A DNA stretch of 64,000 bases from positions 496,001 through 560,000 of the forward strand of contig NZ_JBANRM010000001.1 in the NCBI RefSeq assembly GCF_037154085.1, given 5' to 3'. A program made the translations under genes and the position numbers. Below, one piece after another: positions 8,189 to 16,880 of this stretch. Under the pieces are notes generated by a model. The model was given only the letters and a program-made list of their open reading frames with translations, had not been told where the DNA came from and searched no databases. The stretch's first letter is position 1. Each line of letters starts with the position of its first letter. This DNA is from Andeanibacterium fulvum. Lineage in GTDB: Bacteria > Pseudomonadota > Alphaproteobacteria > Sphingomonadales > Sphingomonadaceae.

Positions 8189-9310
8189 TCAGCGCAGGTA
8201 GTCGCGCCGGAAATCGGCGGCGAAGGCTGCAAAGCGCCCCTGCCCGATCGCATCGCGCATCGCCTGCATCAACTGCTGGTAGAAAGAGAGGTTGTGCTCC
8301 GTCATCAGCATGGCGCCCAGAATCTCGCCTGCCTTGATCAGGTGGTGGAGATAGGCGCGGCTATAGGTGGCGCAAGTGGGGCAAGTGCAACGCTCGTCCA
8401 GCGGACCGGTATCCTCGGCATATTTGGCGTTGCGCAGGTTGAGCGGGCCGGTCCAGGTGAAGGCCTGCCCGTTGCGGCCGGAGCGGGTGGGCAACACGCA
8501 ATCGAACATATCCACGCCGCGCTCCACCGCACCGACCAGATCGTCAGGCTTGCCGACACCCATGAGATAGCGCGGACGGTCTGCCGGAAGCTGGCCCGGT
8601 GCGAAATCGAGCGTGGCGAACATCGCCTCCTGCCCTTCGCCCACTGCAAGGCCGCCGATGGCATAACCGTCGAAGCCGATCTCCGCCAATGCCTCGGCAC
8701 TGTGGCGGCGCAGGCCCTCGTCCAGCGCGCCCTGCTGGATGCCGAACAAGGCCGATCGGGCAGCGTGTTCCTCGCCGCTGTCGAACCCATCCCGGCTGCG
8801 CTTCGCCCAGCGCATCGACATTTCCATGCTGCGGGCGATCACGTCGCGGGGCTGATCGGCCCGAGGGCATTCGTCGAAGGCCATCACGATGTCGGACCCG
8901 AGCAGGCGCTGGATCTCCATCGAGCGTTCGGGAGTGAGCATGTGCTTCGAACCGTCAAGATGGCTACGAAAGCTAACGCCTTCCTCGGTGATCTTGCGCA
9001 GGTCCGAAAGGCTCATCACCTGATAGCCGCCACTGTCGGTCAGGATCGGGCGATGCCAGTTCATGAACTTGTGCAGCCCGCCCAGCTTGGCAACGCGCTC
9101 GGCGGAGGGGCGCAGCATCAGGTGATAGGTATTGCCCAGGATGATATCCGCGCCGGTCTTGCGCACATCCTCTGGCTTCATGGCCTTGACGGTGGCAGCC
9201 GTGCCCACTGGCATGAAGGCCGGGGTGCGGATTTCGCCGCGCAGCATGTCGATCCGGCCGGTGCGCGCCTTGCCGTCGATCGCATCGATAGTGAAAGAAA
9301 AACGGGTCAT
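8189..9310 (-). CDS. tgt: queuine/preQ1 tRNA-guanine transglycosylase
   Basis: Tgt exchanges guanine-34 of GUN-anticodon tRNAs for preQ1 in queuosine synthesis. The 373-residue form starts at the ATG at 9310, which follows a GGGGG Shine-Dalgarno. A longer in-frame reading would run into the repeat at 9391 and lacks family similarity. Visible active-site residues are Asp92 (TDSGGYQVM) and Asp270 (FDCVLPTR), equivalent to the two aspartates known in the Zymomonas enzyme. The zinc site is Cys308, Cys310, Cys313 and His339. The partner gene queA lies 5 kb away at 14495; in many relatives the two are adjacent. Confidence 0.97.
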   Translation of the reverse strand: MTRFSFTIDAIDGKARTGRIDMLRGEIRTPAFMPVGTAATVKAMKPEDVRKTGADIILGNTYHLMLRPSAERVAKLGGLHKFMNWHRPILTDSGGYQVMSLSDLRKITEEGVSFRSHLDGSKHMLTPERSMEIQRLLGSDIVMAFDECPRADQPRDVIARSMEMSMRWAKRSRDGFDSGEEHAARSALFGIQQGALDEGLRRHSAEALAEIGFDGYAIGGLAVGEGQEAMFATLDFAPGQLPADRPRYLMGVGKPDDLVGAVERGVDMFDCVLPTRSGRNGQAFTWTGPLNLRNAKYAEDTGPLDERCTCPTCATYSRAYLHHLIKAGEILGAMLMTEHNLSFYQQLMQAMRDAIGQGRFAAFAADFRRDYLR

Positions 9311-9390
9311 CGATCCCCCTTGCCGCCGCCCTCGCCCGGAGTCGAGAGGGTGAGGCCGCGTGGATGGTCCGGGCCCGCAATGGCGGGGCC

Positions 9391-9655
9391 GATGTGTCAC
9401 CCTTTCGGGCAGGAAAATGCCCTGTTTCGTGTATGGCGTGTCATGCTTGCGAGGCGCGAATTCGCGCCGCTTTTCGGAGCCGCGCGCTGGCCGAAGTGTC
9501 ACCTTCCGTTTCGGGTTTTCGTGCAAGCCCGGCACGTCGCGGCCGACCGAAGGGGCGCAAGCTTCAGATGTAGGAGACGAGGCGAAGGCGGGGCGTTTCA
9601 TCGCGCAGGATAAACACCATCCTTATACGTGTAGGAAAGTGATTTCCCTGCCGGT
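9391..9655 (-). repeat. dispersed ~265-bp module, copy B
   Basis: This is the reverse-complement homologue of 98-361. On the minus strand the islands are 9655-9628 (ACCGGCAG then CACTTTCCTACACG), 9525-9495 (31 bases identical to copy A) and 9430-9391 (36 of 40 identical, ending GGGTGACACATC). The copy fills most of the 350-bp gap between the DUF481 gene and tgt and points toward tgt, ending 80 bp before its start. The gap holds no other gene that I can support. Between islands 2 and 3 this copy contains a GGCGCGAATTCGCGCC palindrome where copy A has a weaker CGGCGCTAAACCGCC hairpin. Confidence 0.8.
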
Positions 9656-9660
9656 AGGAG

Positions 9661-10617
9661 TCAGAAACCGTAGAGCAGTGTGAAGCGCGAAAGCGTGTCC
9701 GTGCTGACGGAATCCTGTGGCGGATTGCTGTTATAATCGAGATCGAAAGACAGGCGCGTCGAAAGGCGCCTGCTGATCTTCGCCTCGAGCCCGGTGACGA
9801 GATTGACGCTGGTATTGGCTGAATCGACAATCACCGTCGCTTCGCTGCCCGTCTCCGCCACCATATTGGTATCCTGCGTCAACTTCAGCCGGTCAGTAAT
9901 CTTCCAGTCGAAATTCATACCCGCCAGCACGGCCAGGCGGCTTTCGCCACTGCCGTCGAGATAGTCGGTACGGCGGAAGGCCGGGCCGAGCTTGGTGGCA
10001 AGGGTAATGCCGTTCCCATTCAGCACGGTGTAGCCGAGCCCGCCGGATGCGGCGTAACGGCCCGCAAAGCCCTGGAACCGGTCCTGCTCATATTGGGCGA
10101 GGCCATAGGCGAACAGGCCATCGTCGATCTGGTAGCGCGGCTCATAAGAGAGGAAATACCGTTCCCGCGTAGTGGCTCCATTGGAGCGTTGGTAATCCAA
10201 CGTCGCGCGCAGCCGATGGCTCCAGTCGATCCCCTTGCGCTTGAGTTCGACACCAAGGGACGCACCGGCATTATCGCTGTTGCCCGAAGCAAAGGATGCC
10301 CCCACTTCCCCGCTGCCCGACCAGTTCTGAAGCAATCCGGCCGAGCGAAGCCTAGCCTCTTCCTTGGCCGCGGAGGCCTTGGCCAGTTCCTGTTGCTTAG
10401 CGGCAAAGGAAGCCTCCATGGCCTCGAGCTGGGCCGTGTCGCCAGGATTGGTCGCCTTGGCGATCTCCACCACGGTCTTCACCTTGGCCGGATCGCCCGT
10501 GGCAATGGCAGCCTCCACCATCTCGCGCACCGGCTGCGGCAATTCCGCCATGGCGGGGGCAGCCATCATGGCGCAGGGTGCCGCAAGCACGCAAAGGATT
10601 CGGGCCGGATGTCTCAC
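9661..10617 (-). CDS. DUF481 family outer-membrane protein
   Basis: This is a predicted outer-membrane beta-barrel of 318 residues, using the GTG at 10617, which opens a signal peptide (VRHPARILCVLAAP through AMA). Residues about 30-105 are an Ala/Lys/Glu-rich coiled segment (KQQELAKASAAKEEARLRS). From about 110 onward it alternates polar and aromatic residues as in barrels (GSGEVGASFASGNSDNAG, KRKGIDWSHRLRATLDYQ), and the last residue is Phe, as in BAM substrates. DUF481 includes the salt-induced YdiY group. The start is uncertain because no clear ribosome-binding site is visible. It follows the ABC permease by 20 bp and may be co-transcribed with it. Confidence 0.8.
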   Translation of the reverse strand: MRHPARILCVLAAPCAMMAAPAMAELPQPVREMVEAAIATGDPAKVKTVVEIAKATNPGDTAQLEAMEASFAAKQQELAKASAAKEEARLRSAGLLQNWSGSGEVGASFASGNSDNAGASLGVELKRKGIDWSHRLRATLDYQRSNGATTRERYFLSYEPRYQIDDGLFAYGLAQYEQDRFQGFAGRYAASGGLGYTVLNGNGITLATKLGPAFRRTDYLDGSGESRLAVLAGMNFDWKITDRLKLTQDTNMVAETGSEATVIVDSANTSVNLVTGLEAKISRRLSTRLSFDLDYNSNPPQDSVSTDTLSRFTLLYGF

Positions 10618-10637
10618 GATATTAGAGACATAACCGG

Positions 10638-11429
10638 TCAATCTCGCAGGCGCCACCCGGTGCGATAGATGATTGCGATGGTTCCTATGCAAATTGCGAG
10701 GAACGCCATCGTCATGCTCAACGAGAGCCAGATTCCCACATCCGACTGGCCCGTAAAGGTCCAGCGCAGGCCGTTCACCAGATAGACGATCGGATTGACC
10801 AGAGCGATGGTGCGCCACGGCTCGCCGAGCATATCGATCGAATAGAAGGTCCCGCCCAGGAAGGTCAGCGGGGTGAGGAACAGTACCGGCACGATCTGCA
10901 GCCGCTCCCACCCGTCCGCCCAGATGCCAAGGATGAACCCGAAGAGCGAGAAGGAAGCGGAAATCAGCAGGATATAGCCCAGCGCGAAGACCGGATGGGC
11001 GATCTGGTAATCCACAAACACTGTCGCAGTGACGAGGATGATCGTCGCCAGGATGAGCGACTTGACTGCCGCAGCGCCGACGAAGCCGATCAGCGTTTCG
11101 ACGAAGCCGACCGGCGCGGACAGCAGTTCGTAGATCGCACCGGTGAAACGCGGCATGTAGATGCCGAAGCTGGCGTTGTTGGTGCTCTCGCTCAACAGTG
11201 TGAGCATCAGCAGGCCCGGCACGATGAACGCGCCATAGGATACCCCGTTCACCTCGTTGATCTGCGATCCGATCGCGGCGCCGAAGACGATGAAATAGAG
11301 CGAAGTTGTCAGCACGGGCGAAAAGATCGAGCCAATCCAGGTGCGGAAGGCGCGCATCAATTCATTGTTGAAGATCGCCCAGGCCCCGCGCCAGTTGAGG
11401 ATGGGGGCGCTGCCCTGATGCGCGCTCAT
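10638..11429 (-). CDS. ABC-2 type transporter permease
   Basis: This 263-residue integral membrane protein is the permease of an ABC-2 exporter. About six hydrophobic segments are visible, for example TTSLYFIVFGAAIGS, GLLMLTLLSESTNN, SLILATIILVTATVFV and the C-terminal LSLSMTMAFLAICIGTIAII. The LNPIVYLVNGLRW-type motif (here LVNPIVYLVNGLRWTF) is characteristic of the family. Its ATG overlaps the stop codon of the ATPase gene at 11429 (TAATG), so the two are translationally coupled. The exported substrate cannot be read from sequence; drug, lipid or polysaccharide export are all possible. Confidence 0.88.
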   Translation of the reverse strand: MSAHQGSAPILNWRGAWAIFNNELMRAFRTWIGSIFSPVLTTSLYFIVFGAAIGSQINEVNGVSYGAFIVPGLLMLTLLSESTNNASFGIYMPRFTGAIYELLSAPVGFVETLIGFVGAAAVKSLILATIILVTATVFVDYQIAHPVFALGYILLISASFSLFGFILGIWADGWERLQIVPVLFLTPLTFLGGTFYSIDMLGEPWRTIALVNPIVYLVNGLRWTFTGQSDVGIWLSLSMTMAFLAICIGTIAIIYRTGWRLRD

Positions 11430-12376
11430 TATGCAATCCCTTCCGGCTTGCGATCCACCAGATCGACGAAAATGTCCTCCAGCGAGGATTCATGGATATC
11501 GAGCGCAGTATAGACGATCCCCTGCGCCACCAGCGCACGGGTAAGGTCGGCCACTTCGCGCTTGCCTTCCCCGGTGCCGTCACCCCCACGATAGATCACT
11601 GCCTTGCGATCTTCGGAAAGGTGCAGCGGGAAACCGACCAGTGCCGAGGGAATCTCCGCCAGCGGCTCGTCCAGGCTGAATACCGCTTCGGTACGGCCCA
11701 TGCGTGCCATCAGGGTGGACTTGTCCTCCACCAGCAGGATGCGCCCCTTGTTGATGACGCCCACCCGGTCAGCCATTTCCTCGGCCTCCTCGATATAGTG
11801 GGTGGTGAGGATGATGGTCGTGCCCCGTTCGCGCAGGGCGCCGATCTGTTTCCACATGTCGCGGCGCAGTTCGACATCGACGCCGGCCGTGGGCTCGTCG
11901 AGAAACAGCAGGTCGGGATCGTGGGCGAGCGCCTTGGCGATCAGCACCCGGCGCTTCATCCCGCCCGACAGCGCGCGGATCTGCGCATCGCGCTTGTCCC
12001 ACAGGCTGAGCGAGCGCAGCACTTCCTCGATCCGGTCCGGATTGGGCGCCATGCCGAACAGCCCGCGCGAAAAGGCAACCGAGCGGCTGACCTTCTCGAA
12101 CATGTCGGTCGCCAGTTCCTGCGGCACCAGCCCGATACGCGCCCGGGCCGCACGCCAGTTGCGCAACAGATCGGTGCCAAAAGCAGTAATGGTGCCGCCG
12201 GTGGGCCGCACGAGCCCGCAGACCGAGCCGATCAGTGTGGTCTTGCCCGCGCCGTTGGGCCCCAGAAGCGCGAAAATCTCGCCCCTGCGGATCTGAAGAT
12301 CGACGCCGTCCAGCGCCTTGAGCCCACCCTTATAGGTCTTTGAAAGGCCCTGAATGTCGAGAATCGTATCAGTCAC
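11429..12376 (-). CDS. ABC transporter ATP-binding protein
   Basis: This is the ATPase partner of the permease at 10638. The Walker A motif is GPNGAGKTT, the signature is LSGGMKRRV, and Walker B is LLFLDEPTAGVD followed by the H-loop ILTTHYIEEAEEMAD. It is about 315 residues long from the GTG at 12376. The ATG at 12406 would add ten residues that look unlike the family N-terminus (ILDIQGLSKTYKGG), and neither start has a strong ribosome-binding site. A C-terminal extension of about 90 residues follows the ATPase core, as in DrrA/CcmA-like exporters. Genes downstream are the permease and a DUF481 protein. Confidence 0.88.
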   Translation of the reverse strand: MTDTILDIQGLSKTYKGGLKALDGVDLQIRRGEIFALLGPNGAGKTTLIGSVCGLVRPTGGTITAFGTDLLRNWRAARARIGLVPQELATDMFEKVSRSVAFSRGLFGMAPNPDRIEEVLRSLSLWDKRDAQIRALSGGMKRRVLIAKALAHDPDLLFLDEPTAGVDVELRRDMWKQIGALRERGTTIILTTHYIEEAEEMADRVGVINKGRILLVEDKSTLMARMGRTEAVFSLDEPLAEIPSALVGFPLHLSEDRKAVIYRGGDGTGEGKREVADLTRALVAQGIVYTALDIHESSLEDIFVDLVDRKPEGIA

Positions 12377-12520
12377 CCGCGGGAGATTGGCGTCTTGCGC
12401 CCGCATTGCAAGCACCCGGCGGAAAGAATGCAACGCAGTCGCAACCTCCACCCGATGCCGGGCAGACGGCCATCCGCAATAACCATTCGAATTACGGTGA
12501 AACGCGCGCCCGCTGAGCCG

Positions 12521-12557
12521 AAATTTGCATTGACTGACTGGCCGTTAATGCAAATTT
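12521..12557. promoter_or_regulatory. 11-bp perfect inverted repeat upstream of GGDEF-EAL gene
   Basis: AAATTTGCATT at 12521-12531 is repeated as its exact reverse complement at 12547-12557, with 15 bp between. A TTGACT sequence begins inside the left arm (12530-12535), with AT-rich sequence 17 bp later. This looks like an operator overlapping a promoter for the gene at 12578. It could also affect the divergent ABC operon starting near 12376-12406. Confidence 0.5.
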
Positions 12558-12577
12558 TAATTGTCTGTAGAATTATT

Positions 12578-14482
12578 ATGCACGCCCGACTGAAGGGTGC
12601 TGCTTGGGATCGGTGCTTGCTAAAGTTCAGGAACACTATTCTCGAGCAGATTGCCAAAGGCAGCCCGCTCAAGGAGATACTGGATCGGCTCTGCACCGGT
12701 GCCGAGGACTTCTTCGTATCAGGCCGCTGCTCCATCGTTTCGGTCGACCCGGCGGGCATGATCCATCCGCTTTCCGGCCCCAACATCCCCGATGCCTATA
12801 TCAACGCACTCGACGGTTTGCTGATCGGCCCTGACGTGGGCTCCTGCGGCAGCGCGATGTATCATAACCGCTTCACCTGCGTGCACGATATCGAGACCGA
12901 CCCCAAATGGGCAAGCTTCAGGCAGCTCGCCCTGCCGATCGGCCTGCACGCCTGCAGTTCCATGCCTGTGCGGGATGAAGCCGGTAAGGCCATCGGCGCC
13001 TTGGCGGTCTATTTTGAGGACAAGCACACGCCCAACCGGGCCGAACAACACGTGATGGAAATCTGCGCCGAACTGTGCGGCCTCGCGCTTGCCCGCCAGC
13101 AGCGCATCCTCGACCGCGAGCGCAGGGCAACTATCGATGGGCTAACCGGCCTGCCAAACCGTGCCGCCTTCGACGAGGCGCTGACTCAGTTGCGCTGCGA
13201 ACTGCCCGGCTCCTGGGGGCTATTCATCGTCGATATCGACAATCTCAAGGTCACCAACGACACCTTCGGCCACGATGTGGGCGATGCCCTGCTGCGTGCG
13301 GCGGGGCAGCGCATTGCCGAGGCCATGGTGCCGGACAAGGTGTTCCGCACCGGCGGCGATGAATTCACTGTCATCATCCAGGGGCAGCATTTCCTGCAGG
13401 ACCTCTACCGGACGGCCGAGACGCTGCTGACGGCCATTTCCGCCCCCGTCCAGCACGACAACCACACTTTCCTGCCGCGCGCCACGATCGGCGGGGCCGT
13501 ACTCGCGCCCACTGACGTGATGCCCGGCACGGTACGGCGCAATGCTGACTTCGCGCTCTACCACGCCAAGGACACCATGCGCGGCGGCTTCGTGCGCTAC
13601 TGGCCGGGGATCGGCACGCGCATGGCCTATCGCCGCGACGCGGTGCGCGATGTTATCAACGCGCTGGGCGATAACCGGATCGACGTGCGCTATCAGCCCA
13701 TCGTCAGCCTTGCCACACGGGAGATCGTGGGTTTCGAGGCACTGAGCTGCATGAAAAACGCATCGGGCCGCGTGCTGCCTGCCTCGCTCTTTCAGGAAGC
13801 CTTCGCCGATGCCCGCGTTTCGGCGGAACTGACCACGCGTGTGCTCACGCTGGTGGCACAGGATATCCGCACCTGGCTCGACCTTGCCCTGCCCGTCCGC
13901 CATGTCGGGGTGAACGTGACCTCGGCCGATTTCTATTTCGGCAATCTCCATGAGAAGATCGACAGATCCTTCGGCGAGCATGGCATTCCCTTCGATCACC
14001 TGACGATCGAAGTTACGGAAGACGCCTATCTCGGTCAGCGCGACCAGGTGGTCGCCTCGGGCATTCGCGATCTGAGGATGCGCGGGATCAAGGTTGCCCT
14101 GGACGATTTCGGCACTGGCTTTGCCGCATTGACGCATCTGCTGACCGTGCCGATCGACATTCTCAAGGTCGACCAGTCCTTCGTGCGCAAGCTCTCGCCC
14201 GGCCATCCCAGTTCGGCCATCGTCAGGGGCATCCTCCAGATTGCCCGCGACCTGGGAATTGCGGCGGTTGCCGAAGGGGTCGAAACGCCCGAGCAGATCG
14301 ACCTGCTTACCGAAATGGGCTGTGCCGATGCACAGGGTTACATCTTTTCCCGCCCGATCAGCCGCGGCAAGGCGACCGAAATGCTGCGCAGGCATGGCCA
14401 GGGCTCTGCCGGGAGCACTCCGCTCGACCTGCGCGAACACGAAGCGAAACCCGAGGTGCCCGTCACCCGCCGCGTTGCCTGA
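12578..14482 (+). CDS. GAF-GGDEF-EAL cyclic-di-GMP signalling protein
   Basis: This protein of about 634 residues has three domains: GAF (about 25-170, including GPDVGSCGSAMYHNRFTCVHDI and SSMPVRDEAGKAIGALAVYF), diguanylate cyclase (about 180-345) and phosphodiesterase (about 365-615). The cyclase motif is an intact GGDEF (FRTGGDEF). The EAL domain keeps FEAL, IEVTE, DDFGTGF and QGYIFSRP, so both activities are possible. No membrane segment is seen, so it is probably cytoplasmic and controlled by a GAF ligand. The start is uncertain: ATGs at 12548 and 12578 both lack a Shine-Dalgarno, and 12548 lies inside the inverted repeat, so 12578 was preferred. It is convergent with queA. Confidence 0.88.
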   Translation: MHARLKGAAWDRCLLKFRNTILEQIAKGSPLKEILDRLCTGAEDFFVSGRCSIVSVDPAGMIHPLSGPNIPDAYINALDGLLIGPDVGSCGSAMYHNRFTCVHDIETDPKWASFRQLALPIGLHACSSMPVRDEAGKAIGALAVYFEDKHTPNRAEQHVMEICAELCGLALARQQRILDRERRATIDGLTGLPNRAAFDEALTQLRCELPGSWGLFIVDIDNLKVTNDTFGHDVGDALLRAAGQRIAEAMVPDKVFRTGGDEFTVIIQGQHFLQDLYRTAETLLTAISAPVQHDNHTFLPRATIGGAVLAPTDVMPGTVRRNADFALYHAKDTMRGGFVRYWPGIGTRMAYRRDAVRDVINALGDNRIDVRYQPIVSLATREIVGFEALSCMKNASGRVLPASLFQEAFADARVSAELTTRVLTLVAQDIRTWLDLALPVRHVGVNVTSADFYFGNLHEKIDRSFGEHGIPFDHLTIEVTEDAYLGQRDQVVASGIRDLRMRGIKVALDDFGTGFAALTHLLTVPIDILKVDQSFVRKLSPGHPSSAIVRGILQIARDLGIAAVAEGVETPEQIDLLTEMGCADAQGYIFSRPISRGKATEMLRRHGQGSAGSTPLDLREHEAKPEVPVTRRVA

Positions 14483-14494
14483 GGCGTCGCTGCC

Positions 14495-15529
14495 CTAGCC
14501 TTTCGGCAGCAACAGGCTGGAATCCCCATAGCTGTAGAAGCGATAGCCATGTGCAATCGCGTGAGCATAGACCGCCTGCATCTTCTCGAGCCCCATCAGC
14601 GCGCTGACCAGCATGAACAGGGTCGATTTCGGCAGGTGGAAATTGGTCATCAGCCCGTCGATCGCCTTGAAGCGATAGCCCGGCGTGATGAAGATCGCCG
14701 TATCGCCTTCGAACGGACGGATGACATCGTTATCCCCCGCAGCGCTTTCCAGCACGCGCAGCGACGTGGTGCCGACGGCGATGATCCGCCCGCCCGCTGC
14801 GCGCGCGGCGTTGAGACGGTCGGCGGTTTCCGCATCGATCCTGCCCCATTCGGCATGCATGCGATGCTCGTCCGTATCGTCGGCCTTCACTGGCAGGAAA
14901 GTGCCCGCGCCGACATGGAGGGTCAGTGTCTCGCGCTTCACACCCTTTTCGTCGAGTGCGGCGATCAGGCCGGGTGTGAAGTGCAAAGCCGCCGTTGGCG
15001 CGGCGACCGCACCGTCCTTTTCGGCGAACATCGTCTGGTAATCCTGCCGGTCCGCCTCATCCGTGGGGCGCTTGCCGGCGATATAGGGGGGCAGCGGCAT
15101 CTGGCCGGCCCGTTCGAGAAGGACCTCCACCGGTTCCTCGCCTGTGAAATGCAGGGTCCAGCTGCCATCATCGTGCCGCTCTTCCGCCAGCGCGGTCACG
15201 CCGTTGGCGAATTCGATCACATCGCCCTGTATCAGCCGCTTGGCGTTGCGGATGAAGGCCTGCCATCGCCGCAGGTCCAGGCGCTTGTGCAGCGTCGCGC
15301 CAATCTTCGCCTCGCCGCGCCGCCCTTCGAGCTGGGCGGGAATGACGCGCGTATCGTTGAACACCAGCACGTCGCCCGCGCGCAGCAGGCCCGGCAGATC
15401 GGAGACGATCCGATCCTCCAGCGGGGCGTCGCCCTTCGCCAACAGCAGACGCGCGGAATCGCGCGGCCGCGCCGGACGCAAGGCAATCAGTTCGGGCGGA
15501 AGCTCGAAATCGAACAGGTCAACACGCAT
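14495..15529 (-). CDS. queA: S-adenosylmethionine:tRNA ribosyltransferase-isomerase
   Basis: QueA transfers and isomerises the ribose of SAM onto preQ1-modified tRNA to give epoxyqueuosine. The 344-residue length is typical. The N-terminus MRVDLFDFELPPELIALRPA and the segments VFNDTRVIPAQLEGRR, LTLHVGAGTFLPVK, HRMHAEWGRID and the C-terminal TNFHLPKSTLFMLVSAL are family signatures. It lies 40 bp downstream of a cyclophilin gene on the same strand, which itself follows coaD. Its functional partner tgt is 5 kb away, separated by the ABC/DUF481 block and the cyclic-di-GMP gene. Confidence 0.97.
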   Translation of the reverse strand: MRVDLFDFELPPELIALRPARPRDSARLLLAKGDAPLEDRIVSDLPGLLRAGDVLVFNDTRVIPAQLEGRRGEAKIGATLHKRLDLRRWQAFIRNAKRLIQGDVIEFANGVTALAEERHDDGSWTLHFTGEEPVEVLLERAGQMPLPPYIAGKRPTDEADRQDYQTMFAEKDGAVAAPTAALHFTPGLIAALDEKGVKRETLTLHVGAGTFLPVKADDTDEHRMHAEWGRIDAETADRLNAARAAGGRIIAVGTTSLRVLESAAGDNDVIRPFEGDTAIFITPGYRFKAIDGLMTNFHLPKSTLFMLVSALMGLEKMQAVYAHAIAHGYRFYSYGDSSLLLPKG

Positions 15530-15569
15530 GGCGCGCGTCTAGAGCCTGTCTTGCCGGGTTGGAAGCGCC

Positions 15570-16271
15570 TTACTGGCCCTCTGGCGAGTCCGACGCAGCA
15601 GACGAGGCCGCATTCAGCATATCGGCCGTGATCATCACCTCCTGCGCGGGCGGAGCGATAACGGGCGGGGCCTTATTGTCCGACCCGATGGAAGCCTGCA
15701 CGATCCGGGTGGGATTCGCGGGCGGCTCGCCACGCTGGATCGCATCCACTGCATCCATACCGCCGATCACGCGGCCGAAATTGGTGTATTTCCGGTCCAG
15801 ACCCAGGCGCGGATAGAATACGATGAAGAACTGGCTGTTGGCGCTGTCCTCGCCCTGCGCACGCGCCATGGAAACGGTGCCGCGCACATGCGGCATCGGA
15901 TTGAATTCCTGCTTCAGGTCCGGCAGTTCCGACCCGCCCTGGCCTGTGCCGGTCGGATCGCCCGTCTGCGCCATGAAGCCATCGATCACGCGGTGGAAGA
16001 TGATCCCGTCATAAAAGCCCTGACGGGTCAGCGTCTTGATCCGCTCGATATGTTCGGGCGCCCAGCTGGGCATCAGGCGGATAGTGACGCGCTTGCCGTT
16101 CGACAGGTCGAGATAGAGAATATTCTCCAGATCTTCCTGCGGGTTGTAGTTCACCGGCATAAACAGGCGCGGAGCCGGTGCGGCCTCGGCGGCAGCTTCT
16201 TCAGCCGCAACGAAGGATGGCGTACCGGCAAGGGCGATGGCGAGCGCCGCGGCAGTCAGGCGTTTGATCAT
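15570..16271 (-). CDS. periplasmic cyclophilin-type peptidyl-prolyl isomerase
   Basis: This is a 233-residue exported prolyl isomerase. The signal peptide is MIKRLTAAALAIALAGTPSF, cleaved near VAA. The cyclophilin catalytic core is visible as IIFHRVIDGFMAQTGDPTGTG followed by MARAQGEDSANSQFFI and FGRVIGGMDAVDAI. The usual catalytic Arg (FHR), Phe and Gln (SQFFI) are present. The C-terminus after the domain is short and polar. It sits between coaD and queA on the minus strand, a common sphingomonad arrangement as I recall it. Confidence 0.93.
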   Translation of the reverse strand: MIKRLTAAALAIALAGTPSFVAAEEAAAEAAPAPRLFMPVNYNPQEDLENILYLDLSNGKRVTIRLMPSWAPEHIERIKTLTRQGFYDGIIFHRVIDGFMAQTGDPTGTGQGGSELPDLKQEFNPMPHVRGTVSMARAQGEDSANSQFFIVFYPRLGLDRKYTNFGRVIGGMDAVDAIQRGEPPANPTRIVQASIGSDNKAPPVIAPPAQEVMITADMLNAASSAASDSPEGQ

Positions 16272-16367
16272 GGAAGCTTACTGTTCTCTCGGAGCACTCT
16301 CTTCCCGCGCGGTGTAGCGGCGAAGGACTGTCGGTTCAATGAACGATGGTGCCTGCACTCAATTGGG

Positions 16368-16880
16368 TCAAAAGTCACCCCTCCGGCCCAGTTCCTCCAC
16401 GCGGGCGACAACCTCGGCACAAACTGCCGGGCTGACGAAGCGCGAAATATCGCCGCCAAACAGGGCGATTTCCTTCACGAGGCGCGAAGCGATGGGTTGC
16501 AGGCTGACATCGGCCATCAGGAACAGCGTCTCGATATTCGGATTGAGCTGCTGGTTCATGCCGGCCATCTGGAACTCATATTCAAAGTCCGCCACGGCGC
16601 GCAGGCCGCGAATGATGACGGCAGCATTCTGACTTTCCGCGAATTTCATCAGCAGTGCATTGAAACCCACCACCTCGACATTGCCCAGCCCCAGTGCCTC
16701 GACCTCACGCCGGACCATCGCCATGCGCTCATCGGGTGAGAACATCGGGTCTTTCGCCAGATTGGTAGTTACGCCGATAATCAGCCGGTCGACCAGCTTG
16801 GCCCCGCGCCGGATGATATCGGTATGACCCAGCGTGATCGGGTCAAACGTACCCGGATAGATGCCTATGCGCTGGGCCAT
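16368..16880 (-). CDS. coaD: pantetheine-phosphate adenylyltransferase
   Basis: CoaD adenylates 4'-phosphopantetheine to dephospho-CoA, the penultimate step of coenzyme A synthesis. The 170-residue protein begins MAQRIGIYPGTFDPITLGHTD, carrying the nucleotidyltransferase motif GTFDP-x-x-x-GH. It also has RGLRAVADFEYEFQMAGMN, typical of the family. The C-terminal signature normally reads ISSS near the triphosphate site; here it is LQPIASRLVKEIALFGGD, a variant form. Its start abuts the stop of the upstream polyprenyl synthase gene (16881) with no gap, so the pair is likely co-transcribed. Confidence 0.96.
   Translation of the reverse strand: MAQRIGIYPGTFDPITLGHTDIIRRGAKLVDRLIIGVTTNLAKDPMFSPDERMAMVRREVEALGLGNVEVVGFNALLMKFAESQNAAVIIRGLRAVADFEYEFQMAGMNQQLNPNIETLFLMADVSLQPIASRLVKEIALFGGDISRFVSPAVCAEVVARVEELGRRGDF

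Noticed and set aside
9311..9601. N-terminal extension of Tgt
   Set aside because: The frame stays open upstream, but the residues do not resemble Tgt and overlap the module; a strong Shine-Dalgarno precedes the ATG at 9310.
14489..14508. Terminator between the GGDEF-EAL gene and queA
   Set aside because: Only a 6-bp GCTGCC/GGCAGC stem with no T-tract, overlapping the queA end; too weak to call.
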